Shown: positions 30,974-43,170 of the stretch, piece by piece
How the letters are laid out: each line of letters opens with the position of its first letter
Numbering within the stretch: the stretch's first letter is position 1
Source: Zygaena filipendulae
Lineage: Eukaryota > Arthropoda > Insecta > Lepidoptera > Zygaenidae
DNA length: 64,000 bases
Reading direction: 5' to 3'
NCBI GenBank assembly: GCA_907165275.2
Contig: OU015649.1
Span: 11,252,001-11,316,000 of the forward strand
Translations under genes and position numbers: made by a program
Notes under the pieces: generated by a model
Seen by the model: only the letters and a program-made list of their open reading frames with translations
Databases searched by the model: none
Told to the model about the DNA's origin: nothing

Positions 30974-31826
30974 GTACACATCTCTTGTTGTGTTCTAGTG
31001 CTACCACTGACTCAGTGCCGATCTGTTGTTTTCTAAAATTCATATTGCCCCGGTATCAAGTCCAATGCGCTGAAAGAAAGAAAGAAAATATCTGTGGAAA
31101 ATATATTAACACCCGAGAAATTAATAAATCTACACTTTAGTCTCATATTTTCATAAATTTTACTAGTAGCTCTACTTTATGAAGAAAATAATAAATCTAC
31201 ACTTTAGTCTCATATTTTTGTTTCTACTTTGTTTGTGGGTCTACATTAAAGTTATATAATACCATTTCATTGCAATTATTATAAACTAGCTGTCCCACGC
31301 GGTTTCAACCGCGGTAATTTCTGGAGTTCCCGTGGGAATTTCGGGATAAAAAGTACTCTATGTCACTCAGGACTACCGTAGCTTCCAATAAATGAGAGAA
31401 TTTTCAAAATCGGTCCAGAAGATCCAGAGATTACCACATAAAACGTCACAAACTCACAAACTTTACCTCTTTTTAATATTAGCATAGATGTGCAGTGGAC
31501 TTCATACACTTTGGAATCGCTTCTGTTGAAGTATTCAGGTTTCCTCACGATATGTTTTCCGTTAATAGCGTTAGATGTGGTGTTTAACATAATTTATATA
31601 TAATGATATTTGATTCACACACACGGAAAATACCTACCCATTAAGGTACAACCTTACAAAAAAAAACTTAACAACAAACCTAGAATCGAATCGAATTCAA
31701 CCAATGTTTTTTTTTTCACAGCGGCAACAAAATCTTATAAATAATAGTTGATTAATTATTAAATTAATTAAAAATATTTGTCGTATTTAGTTCGGAAGTG
31801 TTTACGTTGTTTGTGAAAAATTTCAG
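30974..31826. other. Intron with Helitron-like copy at 31,285-31,490
   Basis: ACTAGCTGTCCCACGCGG, CCGTGGGAATTTCGGGAT and AAAATCGGTCCAGAAGATC identify a minus-orientation family copy. The remainder is AT-rich and unremarkable. Confidence 0.5.
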
Positions 31827-31937
31827 ATCATTTGCGGAGTGTAGTCGAGTTCTGGACCTCCTGCTGCGACGGTACGAGACCCTCGCTGCATCAGATGTGG
31901 TCACGACAACAATCGAAAATTCAAAACAACACCGAAA
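31827..31937 (+). CDS. Rgl: Rgl exon: RasGEF_N continued
   Basis: After one base that completes Arg, encodes SFAECSRVLDLLLRRYETLA then ASDVVTTTIENSKQHR. Acceptor AAATTTCAG, donor CGAAA|GTGAGT. It ends in phase 2, completing a Lys codon at 32,632. The helix pattern F....VLDLLL.RY matches RasGEF_N of RalGDS-type proteins. Confidence 0.88.
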
Positions 31938-32631
31938 GTGAGTAAATACCGAACGATTAATAGCTCCCGATTATAATAGATAGCTCGGTGTTTGGGTTGA
32001 TTCATAGGCGTAAATAGAGGGAGGGCCGGGTGGGCCGGGGAAATCTTGTTAATTTTTAATACTTGATAAATAAAATCGAATGCCAAGTCAGTCAGTACAT
32101 CAGTACAGTCATCAGTCAAAATTAAATTCTAGACCGTTTTGGTCATGGGGACGCACCACGCAAACACCATTTGTTCTCATAATATTGTCATATATATAAC
32201 CATATACCTTTTTTTGTTAAATCACGTTTGTATAAAATAATTGTAATTGTGTTGTCTCTGTGTCCAAATAAATGTCTTTTCTTTCTTTCTTTCTTTCTTT
32301 CTAGATAAACAATTTATCAACATTTTTATATTCTTCTTAAAGGCAACGATCGGCGCTTGCTCGTTTGCGAAATGTAAAAAGCCTACCAAAAGCCGGACTA
32401 GCCGGACACGCAATCAAAAAGCCTAACCATGTCCGGCTTTATCCGGACGCCTGGAAACCCTAACTATGATAGATAGTTAGTATTGAGTAGCGGAACATAC
32501 CACGTCTTTATTGTACTTATTTTATCTTTATGGTATCAAATAAACTTTTTTCTATTCTATTCTATTCTATTCTTTAAATTAAAACTATATAGAATGTGAT
32601 ATGCTAAATGGTGGCTTGTGTCACATCACAG
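31938..32631. other. Intron with two LINE 3' tails
   Basis: 32,230-32,303 ends in AAATAAATGTC plus (TTTC)n, and 32,490-32,576 ends in AAATAAAC plus (TTCTA)n. Both resemble 3' ends of CR1/Jockey-type LINEs that finish in a short tandem repeat. No coding remains. Confidence 0.45.
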
Positions 32632-32767
32632 GACTCTGGTAGCGTGTCTCCACGTGTGGCTGGACACCTATCCCGAGGACTTTCGGCAGCCGCCCCACCA
32701 TCCCGCGCTGCAGCAGCTACTGGCCTTCACGCAGTTGCATCTGCCCGGCTCAGAGCTTCACTCGAAG
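32632..32767 (+). CDS. Rgl: Rgl exon: end of RasGEF_N
   Basis: Encodes (K)TLVACLHVWLDTYPEDF, then ALQQLLAFTQLHLPGSELHSK. The VWLDTYPEDF motif is a signature of the RasGEF_N domain in RalGDS/RGL proteins. Acceptor ACATCACAG, donor TCGAAG|GTACAA, ends in phase 0. Confidence 0.9.
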
Positions 32768-33238
32768 GTACAATATGCTTTAATCTTTTTGAACTTGATG
32801 GTACTGAACTTGTCTAGGCAGAATTCTGTTTCATTAAGATCGTATTATATCGATCGTATCGTATATGTCTAGTAATTTTTACACACTATAATATGTTTTA
32901 TTAATTACCATCAATTGAAGTAATTGATTTATACTTGTAAAAACATTGCATGTTACGAACCGCTATTCGAACTGTCAAAACTTTGTATGTTTCCTTGTTT
33001 TCCCGTCTATCAAGTTCGAATAGCATTTTAAAATAAGGGCCCTGCTTCTTGCGGTTTCACGATGAAATGCGCAATTTTTTAGCATTATAGTGGTTGAATT
33101 TCCAAAAAAATCCCTTATTAGTGCTTATCTACATTGCTAAAAGGAAGACATATACAAAATTAAAATTAAAGAAAAAACCAGCCGTTTGGACTGGAAGGAA
33201 ATGGAACGGAAGTTAACGAATAGGATTTTTGTTTTCAG
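32768..33238. other. Intron with small foldback MITE
   Basis: 32,958-33,022 holds GCTATTCGAACT inverted as AGTTCGAATAGC with a flanking AAATAAGGGCCC. Otherwise featureless. Confidence 0.5.
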
Positions 33239-34676
33239 GTCTTGCAGAAGTTAGCTATATTCAGTGCGGAACGTAATGGGAAAACTCAGGGCGGCGGAGG
33301 GGTGTGCCTGGCACCGGGCATGCGGCTGCCCGCGCACCACACCAGCACCTACCGACTACCGCACGTGCCGCATCGCCACTTCGCCGAACAACTCACTCGA
33401 ATGGACATGGAACTGTTTAAAAAACTTGTGCCTCATCAATGTCTCGGAGCAGTGTGGTCGAGGCGAGACAAGGACAGAAACCACGACGCCGCCACGGTCC
33501 TCGCCACCGTTAATCAATTTAACGCGGTGTCGTTTAGGGTCATTTCAACGGTGCTAGTCGAACCCAATCTAAGGCCGATGGAGCGTGCCGACATTCTGTC
33601 GTCGTGGTTAGACATCGCCCGGGAGTTAAGGGTTCTCAAAAATTTTTCATCACTCAAAGCCATAATCTCGGGATTGCAGAGCAATTCCGTGTACCGTTTG
33701 AGGAAGACTTGGGCGTTACTTCATAAAGAGAAAGCCGAATTATTCGACGAACTCGCACGTATATTTAGTGAGGACAATAACCGTTGGGCTCAACGGGAAC
33801 TCTTGATGCGCGAGGGCACAGCGAAGTTCGCAGATACGGTCGGCGAAAACGATCGCCAGTTGCAGAAATTACTGCACGAGCGCGGTTCCCCGGGAGTGAG
33901 CCACGGCACCATACCGTACCTCGGCACTTTTTTAACAGATCTCACCATGATCGACACAGCGATCCCGGACACGGTGGCAGATGGCTTGATAAATTTCGAC
34001 AAACGAAGGAAAGAATTCGAAGTACTTGCTCAGATTAAATTATTACAAGGCGCTGCAAATGCATACCATTTGCCCACCGACGCAATGTTCGACAGGTGGT
34101 TCGATTCAGTCATCGTATTAGATGATCGAGAGGCGCACAAACTGTCCTGCCAAATAGAACCACAGTCTAATCCACCTAAGGATAGACGACCGAAACAGCC
34201 CAACGACAACAATCACGGACATAGAAAAAACGACTCTATCGCCAGCACGAGTTCTAGTAATAGTTCTCAATTTTACTGTGAAACAGATGGCGTGAACACG
34301 GGAAGCGCTTGGAAGAGGGACAGCTTGGAGCGTAGAGCTTCGCCGACTAGGTTGTCGCACGGATCGTCGTCGTCGTCGATACCGTCGCTAGATGTTTCTC
34401 TTTCGAGTGCCAACAGCGGACAGAAGCCGCCGAACGGCAAAGCGAGCATGGCGAGCCCGGCGCACGCGCATCGCAACGGCAGCGACCCGGACTTCTACAT
34501 AATCCGCGTGACGTACGAGTCGGACTGCGTGGAGACGGAGGGCGTGGTGCTGTACAAGTCGATCATGCTGTGCAACAACGAGCGCACGCCGCAGGTCATC
34601 CGCAACGCCATGCTCAAGCTCAACCTGGACGGCGACCCTGACGCGTACAGCCTGTCCCAAGTGCTGCCCGATAGAG
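33239..34676 (+). CDS. Rgl: Rgl large exon: RasGEF catalytic domain, Ser-rich linker and start of RA domain
   Basis: A 1.44-kb exon (residues about 169-647 of the 691 reconstructed) catalysing GDP release from Ral GTPase. The catalytic CDC25-homology domain runs from FAEQLTRMDMELFKKLVPHQ (about 215) through NQFNAVSFRVISTVL, the ERADILSSWLDIARELR and NFSSLKAIISGLQSNSVYRL helices and PYLGTFLTDLTMID to about 477. A Ser/Asn-rich basic linker follows (SSSNSSQ, GSSSSSIPSLD). From about 586, DFYIIRVTYESDC to NAMLKLNLDGD opens a Ras-association domain that binds activated Ras-like GTPases at membranes. A Gly-rich insertion (QGGGGVCLAPG) precedes the catalytic domain. Acceptor GTTTTCAG, donor GATAGAG|GTACGT, ends in phase 1. 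No lesion seen. Confidence 0.93.
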
Positions 34677-35767
34677 GTACGTATGGGGTGTAATGCACAA
34701 TTGTATTATATTATCTGTGACCGTGTTATTGGTCTCATCTAGGAAAATATCACTCGATCGGGAATGAGCCGTGTGCTTTCGTACTTTTGGCAGAGGGGAT
34801 AAGTCAATCAATGGCGACTCTTTTAGGTTAAATACGCTAAGTTACATACTTGTATTATGTACATTAGTCACATTTTCCCATCTATAGCTGTTTTCTGTGA
34901 AAACACTACAAAATTTTCAAAAGTTCGTATAAACTTTGTTCATATGAAAAAAAGATTGATTGCCAAATTTATTTCTTTTAAAATTATAAAATAACTAGCT
35001 GTTCTCCGCGGCTCCAGCCGCAGTTTCCGCGGGAACTCCGGGATACAATGTAGCCTATATGCTATATGCTCAGGGATAAATTAGCATTCTAATGGTGAAA
35101 GAATTTTTGAAATGGGTCCTGTAGTATTTGATTTCAATCGTAACAAACAAACAAAAATACAAATCTTTCATCTTTATAATATTAGTATAGATACATTAGT
35201 AAAATTTCATAATTATACTTATTATCATTTTCATTTCCTTGGGGTTTAAATTTGACAAGTAATTGTGAATTATTAAAACGTGTAACGTAAATTTTTATAC
35301 TATTATATTGAGTGGATTTGGCGTAACATTATAGCATGCGGATCAATCATTTCTTCTTCTGTATAGATGGCTAATTTGATCGTTGTGTAAATTGTATCTT
35401 GTTAGATTTTAAGTCCTCTCCTGAGTGAATATTAAGTTGGTGCGCTGCAATATTATGCAGTCTCTCAGCTGATAGAGGAAGCGGGCGGCGCCATAAAAGA
35501 GTTTTCTCAATTTATAGATAACCATAACCTAAAAGATAGATTAGATAGATAGATAGATGCGAGAGGATAGGTACATCTTTAATTTAAAATTTTCATATGG
35601 TTTTACAATTTACGCGTAGATAGCTTGTTGTAGACTTTCGACATGATTGGATGTTATTATCTAATATATCCAATCAATGATGGGATTATGTTTTTTTAAT
35701 ATTTCAAATTTCTGTTGTTTTTATTAAAATATGTACTATATTTTCTATTCTTTTTTATTTTTCACAG
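34677..35767. other. Last intron of Rgl, with Helitron-like copy at 34,994-35,190
   Basis: ACTAGCTGTTCTCCGCGG to ATCTTTATAATATTAGTATA is a minus-orientation family copy. The rest is AT-rich and ends in acceptor TTTTTCACAG. Confidence 0.5.
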
Positions 35768-35901
35768 AAATGGTGCTACCAGCGAACGCGAACGTCTACT
35801 ACGCCGTAAACACGGCGTACAATTTGAATTTCATATTACGTTCTCGAAAACAATCGAACGACACAGTTGTTAACGGCAAAGGGAAGAACAAGCGCAACTA
35901 A
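35768..35901 (+). CDS. Rgl: Rgl last coding exon: end of RA domain
   Basis: Two bases complete Glu, then MVLPANANVYYAVNTAYNLN, FILRSRK and a basic tail ending KGKNKRN with stop TAA at 35,899-35,901. The VYYAVN...FILR strands close the Ras-association domain, and the exon ends shortly after, so Rgl terminates with its RA domain as in RalGDS/RGL proteins. Acceptor and phase fit exon 34,676. Confidence 0.92.
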
Positions 35902-36300
35902 AATGTTATTAATATCACACTTGTAGAGCCGTCCTAACTCCTACCTAAACACTGGCTGCTTTACCGTGTGCAAATGTCCATAATTAAATAATTTTTAAAC
36001 CGTTATCAGACCAGTGAGAAGTTGAGAACTACATAAAAAAAATATCTGTGTTCATAATCTTGTGAAATCTGTGGTGTTTATACTTCTGTATATTTTGTGA
36101 ATGAACTGAGTATTTCTTATGTATATATCTGCAATTTGTGTATAGTGTTTTTTGTAATAAGTAATGCCACCTCTAGCTATAACAAAAACGTCTGTGGTAC
36201 TAAATGTGACTCATTATATGTTTTTTTTTTTGTAGATAAGTAGATATTTTTTTGTAAAAATGTATGTAAAATACTTTAATAAAACGTAGTTAAGTAAACT
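35902..36300 (+). other. Rgl 3' UTR with poly(A) signal
   Basis: AT-rich sequence after the stop. A canonical AATAAA lies at 36,278-36,283 and a second at 36,522-36,527. Either could end the transcript. Confidence 0.6.
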
Positions 36301-37385
36301 ACTGATGTCAAATATAAATTAACACTGATCCAAAGGCAGTTTCTGTTTGCGAAGTGCTCTTCTAAAGACTTTATTGAATCTCCACGTACTGTAGAGTTAC
36401 CCAATTTTTAATATCATATTCTTAGTAAATAATAATAGCATAATAATAACACTGTCGGGGTCATTATTTTACAGAGCTTTTGTACTAAAAATATTTATAT
36501 GTCTTGTTTTTTGGGATGATAAATAAATTTAAAATTAAATCAGTCGTAGCTAAAAACAGTTTTAATGAGTGACCGCAGTATATTCTCGTCTGTATTTACT
36601 TATTAAAAAGTTTTGTTGCTTTAAGTAGGTAATCGTACATTACGTTATTTACCTGTTTATACCTACTACTGTATAAAAAAAATCACCATGTGCCTCGATC
36701 TTTTGAATAACTTTACATTGAAAAGGCAGGTATCTATGTAACTATACATAATACAATTAGGTATTGTATTTGATAACAAATATTATATGTATGTACCCGC
36801 CTCATTATGTACTTAAGTACCTAGGTTATTTATGAATGTTCAAGTCCGTTTTATAAATAACATTTTGTATATATATAAAGATGTGCTACCTAGAAGTGTA
36901 TCTGATGATGTCCACCAATGTTTGTATGTTTATGTATATGTACCTACTTATGGATTAAAAAATTTTATGATTATATTTATATTTCATTCTTGTCAGTTGT
37001 CACCATAATATCTCATGAAATCGCGGGGGACAGCTAGTCTGAGTAGTAAATATAATACCTACGCAATAATATACGTATTAATTACGGCCAACACATTTCA
37101 TCTTCTTTTTCTTTTGACTAAATGGCTTCCACAGTGATGTTACTTGTTTTCCTCACAGTGACTCCGCCAATGTCACGTAGTTAAAAGTAAACGTAGGAGA
37201 TCAAGTATTTGTTCGATGGAAATGGTATTACCAAAAGCCTGAGTTTACCTACAAAAAACGGTCAAGTGCGTGTTTCATACCAGTAATTAGAAATTATTAC
37301 GCGCTCAAAATTCAAAAACAGCATCCGCTCGCAACTACGACACGTGCCCGATAGTGCGTGTTCTATCGGGTCGCTCGCTGCTTTA
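36301..37385. other. Intergenic AT-rich stretch
   Basis: Contains only a tiny Helitron-like end at about 37,015-37,039 (AAATCGCGGGGGACAGCTAGT-type terminus). No gene recognised. Confidence 0.45.
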
Positions 37386-37772
37386 TACAGGTGTCCCGTA
37401 AATCGACACGCCAGAACCGGGTGATAGGCTAACTTAATAAAAACGTAAAAAAATAATCTTTAAAAAAATGGTAATTTATGAAAAATTATAAAAATTTACA
37501 TCCTGCGACGGTTCTTTAACTCCTGTTGCTACAGACCTTAACGTTTTCAATTTCCTTCTTATTGTGTAATCCTGAATAGTGTTTCTGAAAACTAGTGCTT
37601 AAAATTTAAGTTTTTGCCAATGATGTTTTCAAAATTATTATTGCTTTCGTCGGTTTTTAATGACTGTCCTTTTTTAAATAGGTATAGCAATTTTTTCTGT
37701 TACCTAACAGCTGTTGTATGACAGCCTATCATCTAGTTCTGACTTGACGTCGATTTACGAGACAACCTGTAT
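37386..37772. mobile_element. MITE with ACAGGTGTCCCGTAAATCGA-type TIRs
   Basis: Left end TACAGGTGTCCCGTAAATCG, GACACGCC...GATAGGCTA. The right end has the inverse TAGCC-like TATCATCTAGTTCTGAC and CGATTTACGAGACAACCTGT. About 390 bp, non-coding, foldback-like. Confidence 0.6.
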
Positions 37773-38309
37773 ATAAGCCCTATGGCTAGGGGGCGGGGCT
37801 TATCGCTACGCTATACTAATCATAATGAATAATACCGATGAGATTATTCATTCTGATATCGATGTCATATAAAAAACGCGTGCGTGTCGGACTTCTCACA
37901 TTTAGCGTTTCGTACCAAATATTTTTAATCGCAAAATAAGAGAATAAAGAACACTCATAAATATTAATTGTTAGCTTTTATAAATTGTGCTAGTTTCTTT
38001 ACAAATGGGGAGAAAGTGAGAAAAGGGGGACATTTCATATTAGTTGGGCGAGGGATCTCTGTCGGAATTGAGTCATATAGAAAGGAGAAAGTAAGTTTAG
38101 GACAACTAAAGAACATAATGATCCACAGTTACTTCGTCCACGCCACACTTACAGAGAGTGATCCCTTACCTTGATTTTATTTAGGTGAATGGGAATACAA
38201 GAGTGACCTAAACGCAGGCGATAAATAATTGATACTGTTTTTTTTTATTAATAGTGCGGAATTTAAAGAACCGGGTTGTATATTGCCTTTAATTTGTTTA
38301 AGAGCTAGT
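37773..38309. other. Intergenic stretch, nothing recognised
   Basis: A 68-codon open frame at 37,968 has no supporting features. Confidence 0.35.
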
Positions 38310-38490
38310 CATTGTTCCACTCTCGTAGTAGTTCAGGGGTTAAGGTGGCTAGCGTACACAAGTCGTGGGAATAGATGCGGTAATTTGTAGAGCCTGTCTC
38401 TACTGCAGTCTTGGCGCATGAGTCCGCTGTTTCATTGCCTCGAATTCCACTATGGTCTGGGAGCAAGGACCACGAATAGTCCAAGTTAAA
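38310..38490 (-). pseudogene. LINE RNase H domain fragment
   Basis: The minus strand reads SLLPDHSGIRGNETADSCAK then TAVETGSTNYRIYSHD. The HSGIRGNE.AD..AK pattern is the RNase H core of I/Jockey-type non-LTR retrotransposons. 5' and 3' parts are missing, and a stop and AT-rich sequence follow. Confidence 0.65.
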
Positions 38491-38599
38491 GGTTAGGGAT
38501 GGTTGTTTAAGTTACCACCTAAACAACCTTTCTCTAATTTTTAAGTTTAAAGGAGATTTTCATTTGGACTTAAAAGGATTAGCAAGGATAACATCTTTC

Positions 38600-38735
38600 A
38601 TCATTACAGTCCTTTATGTTATGTTTTTTTTTGTTTTTTTACGTTTTCACGCCTTAAATACTAATCCGATCATCATGAAATTTCGGAAGCTCCCAAAGTA
38701 CTGAAACGCGGGTGAAACTGCGAAGAACAGCTAGT
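38600..38735 (+). mobile_element. Helitron-like repeat copy
   Basis: TTTTACGTTTTCACGCC, CATCATGAAATTTCGG, then ACGCGGGTGAAACTGCG and ACAGCTAGT at 38,727-38,735: a degraded plus-strand 3' end. Confidence 0.55.
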
Positions 38736-38819
38736 ATAAAATAAGTAGATAGTAGTAGTACGCACTCCTTGTATTCCGTGATTTTTACAAGGTTCGATAC
38801 TTAATAGTTGAGGTTTACT

Positions 38820-39200
38820 GAAATAAATGTATCCGAGGAGACATGTGCTGTGTGCCCGCAGCCCGGCGTGCCAGGTGCGTGCTGCCTGCCAGCCACCGGT
38901 TGACATCGGATTGCCTCAAATTTTTCATGGCCAGCGTATCGAGCGGGGAAGCCTTCATGCTTCCGGCGCGCAGTCGCGACGCGCCGCCCGCCCGAGCACC
39001 TCGCTCGCTCGCCGCCAGTTCGCCGCGCCGCCGCCGCCGCCGGCACACTCGTCGCGATACTACCGGAATACGGACATCGACTTAACAATAACAGACGCGC
39101 GATTCCAACGGACGGCCGTCTTTGACACGGATTATAAAAATTCTGACAATAGTTGTTGATAATTACAGTCAGTGACCACGGCCGCGAGTGACACATTAGG
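38820..39200 (+). promoter_or_regulatory. CpG-rich island, candidate promoter / 5' exon of the PDZ gene
   Basis: An isolated GC- and CpG-rich block downstream of Rgl, with (CCG)n near 39,025 and long open frames on both strands caused by composition. It sits upstream of the PDZ gene exons on the same strand. No TATA box or convincing coding start was found, so the role is inferred from composition and position. Confidence 0.3.
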
Positions 39201-40740
39201 CCTGGGCCGGATATGTGAAAAACAATGTCTTTGTGGTCGCGCCGGCCAGTGACATGTGGTGTGACAGAGAGATGTTCAAAATGAAATAATAAGGTTAGTT
39301 TAAGACTTAAACTGACCCGTTTTATTTTTAGAAAATCTTTATTTCCATCATGATTTCAAGTCATGAATGAATGAAGGAACAGCTGTTTATGGTTTACTCG
39401 CGCACTCCACTTCGTTGACTTAAATTATCGAAGCACCTACTTGTAAAATACACAAGGCGCTAAACCTGTAAGCTAAATTACCTAATATGAAATAAAATAA
39501 CTGATATAATAATATAATTATTGCGCCTAGGTGTATTTATGTGTAGTGGGAGCGGTTGATGCCCGAAGAACGAAGCACTACGACGGCCGCAATCTGATTA
39601 TGGCACACCCATTTAGCTGTATAGTATGATAAGTATAAATTAGTTTCCTAGTTTTGTTCGAATACGAAAAGTAATTAGATAATAATTTGCTAGCTAAAAT
39701 GACAAAATTACTCGTAAACAGTTTGAATTTCACACCACTTCGTAGACCGCGCGTAGGCTTTTCGTAGCATACATCGTAGCAGGCCATTACGAGTTAAAAT
39801 TCAGGAACATAAAATATGTATATGGGCAAATAATATGATGTTATATATTTTATATTATAAATAGTAGTATATTATGATTATTCTGATATTGTTTTTTTAT
39901 CCAAATTCCTAACGCGAGGGAACTGAGTCAATGAATTTTCCACGATATTTTTATTTGTCATGATTCAATAAGAAAACCTATCCAATGTTACGTATAATCT
40001 ATGTGTATAAACGCTGTTATTTTTTAAAATGACAAAAAGTCAAAAATTTACCATAGGTAGATAGATATAAACAAAAATAGGGAGGGCTTTTTACATCATA
40101 TCTTTTTACGTCACACCTGAAAACTCTCAAATGCGAAAGTCATGTAGGTATATCTACCTATACCTATGTTTTTATAGTAGTGTGTGAATTGTTTGTTGTT
40201 TGTGTTATCAAAAGCCAAATAGAGTATGAGGTCTATTAGTCGTGAATCTTGCGTGTCAAGGTGGGAGTGTGCGGGGTAGGCACGGGGTGCGGGAAACTCA
40301 CGCAAAACAATGCAATAACATTTAACAAGTCCACTGGCATTATGTCGGGGGCCGGGGCGCATCGATCGCACTAATCACGTTCACAAAACCGTTTGTTGAA
40401 AGAAACAAACACTGGGAATTAAACTAAAAGGCACGCGACAGGAAAACCGGAAAATGGAACAGTAAAGTTTTACTAATGTTATAGATGTATATAAAAATGT
40501 ACATACATATACACGTAGGAAAGAAATGATTAAAATAAAAGATATAAATATACATTTGAGATTTATCCACCAGCGCAGCGGTAAGATGAGACATTGGAAT
40601 AGGTGTTTCGGTTCTCTTGTGACACACATAAATAGGAGACCATCAATAAGTGGGACTTTGTCTACTTAGTACTTACCTAATTCATTATAAGAATTATCTT
40701 GTAATAGGCAAACAAGTTGGTAACTCGTACTAAAGTTTCA
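39201..40740. other. Non-coding stretch
   Basis: AT-rich with a few GTAGGTA runs. No exon or element ends recognised. Confidence 0.4.
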
Positions 40741-40757
40741 TTGCAGTCGGACGAACG

Positions 40758-40802
40758 ATGTGGGAGCGCATTATAACCGACGATGGTTTCAGGAATTACG
40801 AG
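40758..40802 (+). CDS. Candidate first coding exon of the PDZ gene (uncertain)
   Basis: After acceptor TTTCATTGCAG (40,736-40,746), ATG at 40,758 opens MWERIITDDGFRNYE and meets a donor GAG|GTAAAA at 40,803 in phase 0. This could splice in phase to 51,161 if the AG at 51,159-51,160 is used. The protein segment is not one I recognise, so the call rests on splice signals and phase only. Confidence 0.3.
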
Positions 40803-42785
40803 GTAAAAATATCCTGTGTGAAAATTCTGATACTTCATAAACTTCTAATTTGATAGTATGATTTTGAATAATTTTTTACAATGTATAATAGATAAGAAGC
40901 AATTCAATAAACTGAAAGGTTTATAATAATGGTGTAGCTATGCGTATAGATGTGACTAAACAAGTGCACCCAGTAGTTTAGCTGATCTAATTTGTTTTTA
41001 ATTATAATTACGAGTATTGTTAAGTGCAATGTCGTTAATAGTCCCAAACTTGATACCTACATTTACGGCTGCAATTTTAAGAAAACTTATCAAGGTCTAA
41101 ACTTCCGACAGGCAAATATTATGTGTGAAAAATTCTACGACAATACGACCGATAAATAACTCTACTTTTGTAAATAGTCAATTTTAAGATTTATAGAGTA
41201 ACCCTTTAAAAGTAGAAAATACAGTGTTCATACAAAGATCAAAACTTGTGTCCGTGTAGTTATGTAGGTATGATATTTACGACTACAGCAAGTGTGCACC
41301 CGTTGTATAATGAAGGCTCTGCTTCAGGCTGTAGTCGGTACTATAGCCTTAAGAGGATTTTCATGTTTGTTCAGACACTTAAGTGACCCTTTATTTCACT
41401 CATTCTTTCGTAGTTTTAGTTTTATTTATTCGTAGGCACAGAGAACAACTCTAGATTAAATAAATACTTTTTCATAATTTCTTACGATTTCTATACGAAG
41501 ATAACTAGTAAGAGATTTTTAATGAAAAATAACGGGTGCGTGTTTTAGTATAGTACACGCAGAAGAAAACATATAAAATATGCAAATTCATAAAAAATAA
41601 CAAAATACTCGTAGAGAAACCACGAGGTTTTTACAGAATATAACTTAGGTACCTACCTACATGAAAAATTTGTAGGATTTAAAAAAAAATCTGTTCCCCG
41701 CAGTTTTTCCACGTTAGTTTCGGACTTGCTGCGGGTGTCAAATTGAAATGTATTTCTGGAAGGCGATACTGTTAAGAATTATGATCATTCCTCTCTCTAT
41801 GATCTTTTAAAATCATAGTTCAAACTAAGATAATGCAAATAACAAAACAATATCCAAATTTAAGCAATAATATTGTAATAACAACCTTTTAACACACAAC
41901 TTTATTTATGTAGAGATACCTTTTATTTTTGTTAAAAATCATATTATTCGGTATATACTATATATACATAGTACATAGTTGCATTTAATATTTTATATCA
42001 TGTTTTTGCCTATTTAGGTATACACTTAAGCAACGAAATTGTAACTTTAATGCCAAAGGTAAGGTTTAAATGTCTGTAAGCACGCAACTCTACACAGTGT
42101 CGTTCGAGTGGTTGTTTTGTTTTGCGTTATTGATTAAAAAATATTCATATAAATTGTTTTATTAATAATTTGATAAACATTGTGTCAGCTATTAGTAGGT
42201 ACAAAATTTTGCACTGATTGAGGTTTCATAAAAAAAATATTGCCACCTTTACTCACTCTCTCTCTCTTACCTATCTACCAAAACAGTGTCATCTTAAACA
42301 TAAAAATAATACATATTTAGAAATGTTTAACTTGTTTAATTAGTGCTTAGTGTTTGTTTAGTGATAATAAAAATAAATTGGCGGAGTACCTACCTACCAA
42401 AGAGTATATAACCACTATAATAACAATAATAATCCACTTTACAACACACAGATCTCCTTGATCTACTATACTAAATGTATAGTAGACGTGGGAGTGCCGA
42501 GTGGTGGAACAGTAGATATATATAGTTTACACGATGTAAGGTAAAACAAGGAACGTATTGGAATGTTCAGTATTGGATTCTCGTTTCAGATGTTATGTAA
42601 AAAAACATAAAATTAATTTTTGAAGCAAAAAAAACTATTCAAGTGAGCGCGCAGTTGCTGTGCACTGACGCACTTCTTTCTTTTGTATTGTCGATAAATT
42701 TAATGTATAGGGCATTCACCTGCGTAAAACCTCGTTCACATTTAAGGCTTTCTCTGTGGTTTGTTAGTGTTTTTTATCTATTATT
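40803..42785. other. Long AT-rich stretch, no gene
   Basis: Nothing beyond short GTAGGTACC runs and a common-repeat fragment (AATCCACTTTACAACACACA at about 42,433, also at about 24,362). Confidence 0.4.
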
Positions 42786-43170
42786 ACTAGCTGTGCCCAC
42801 GGTTTTACATGCGTGAGTTTCTAAAGTTCCGCAGGAAGTTCTCCCAATTTTCCTTCTACCAGTTACAAAAAGGGGAACAATTTCGTCATACATGATTTTT
42901 GCGTAACTTTAACCGTTTACGCAGCGTACGCAACGGAAGCTCTGAATCGGAAAATAATTTTTCCCGATTTTTCATTGGTCGTAGCGTGATATAGCCTTCC
43001 TGGATAAATAGATTATAAAAAAAAACAAAAATAAAACAAACATACGCGTCGAATTGAGAACCTCCTCCTTTTTGGGAAGTCGGTTAAAACAGACATAATT
43101 TTTAAATTCGAACCAGTAGGATCTGAAGTAGTTCATCTTCATAATATTAGTACGTATAGATATATAGATT
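42786..43170 (-). mobile_element. Helitron-like remnant with inserted CCGACTTCC-family tail
   Basis: ACTAGCTGTGCCCACGG at the left and CATAATATTAGTACGTATAG at the right bracket a GAATTGAGAACCTCCTCC / GGGAAGTCGGTTAAAA block (43,050-43,087), the end of the CCGACTTCC family. Confidence 0.5.

Noticed and set aside
38827..39196. Long Arg/Pro/Ala-rich frames on both strands in the CpG island
   Set aside because: Open frames in all directions come from GC-rich composition; no recognised motif or phase-matched splice sites.
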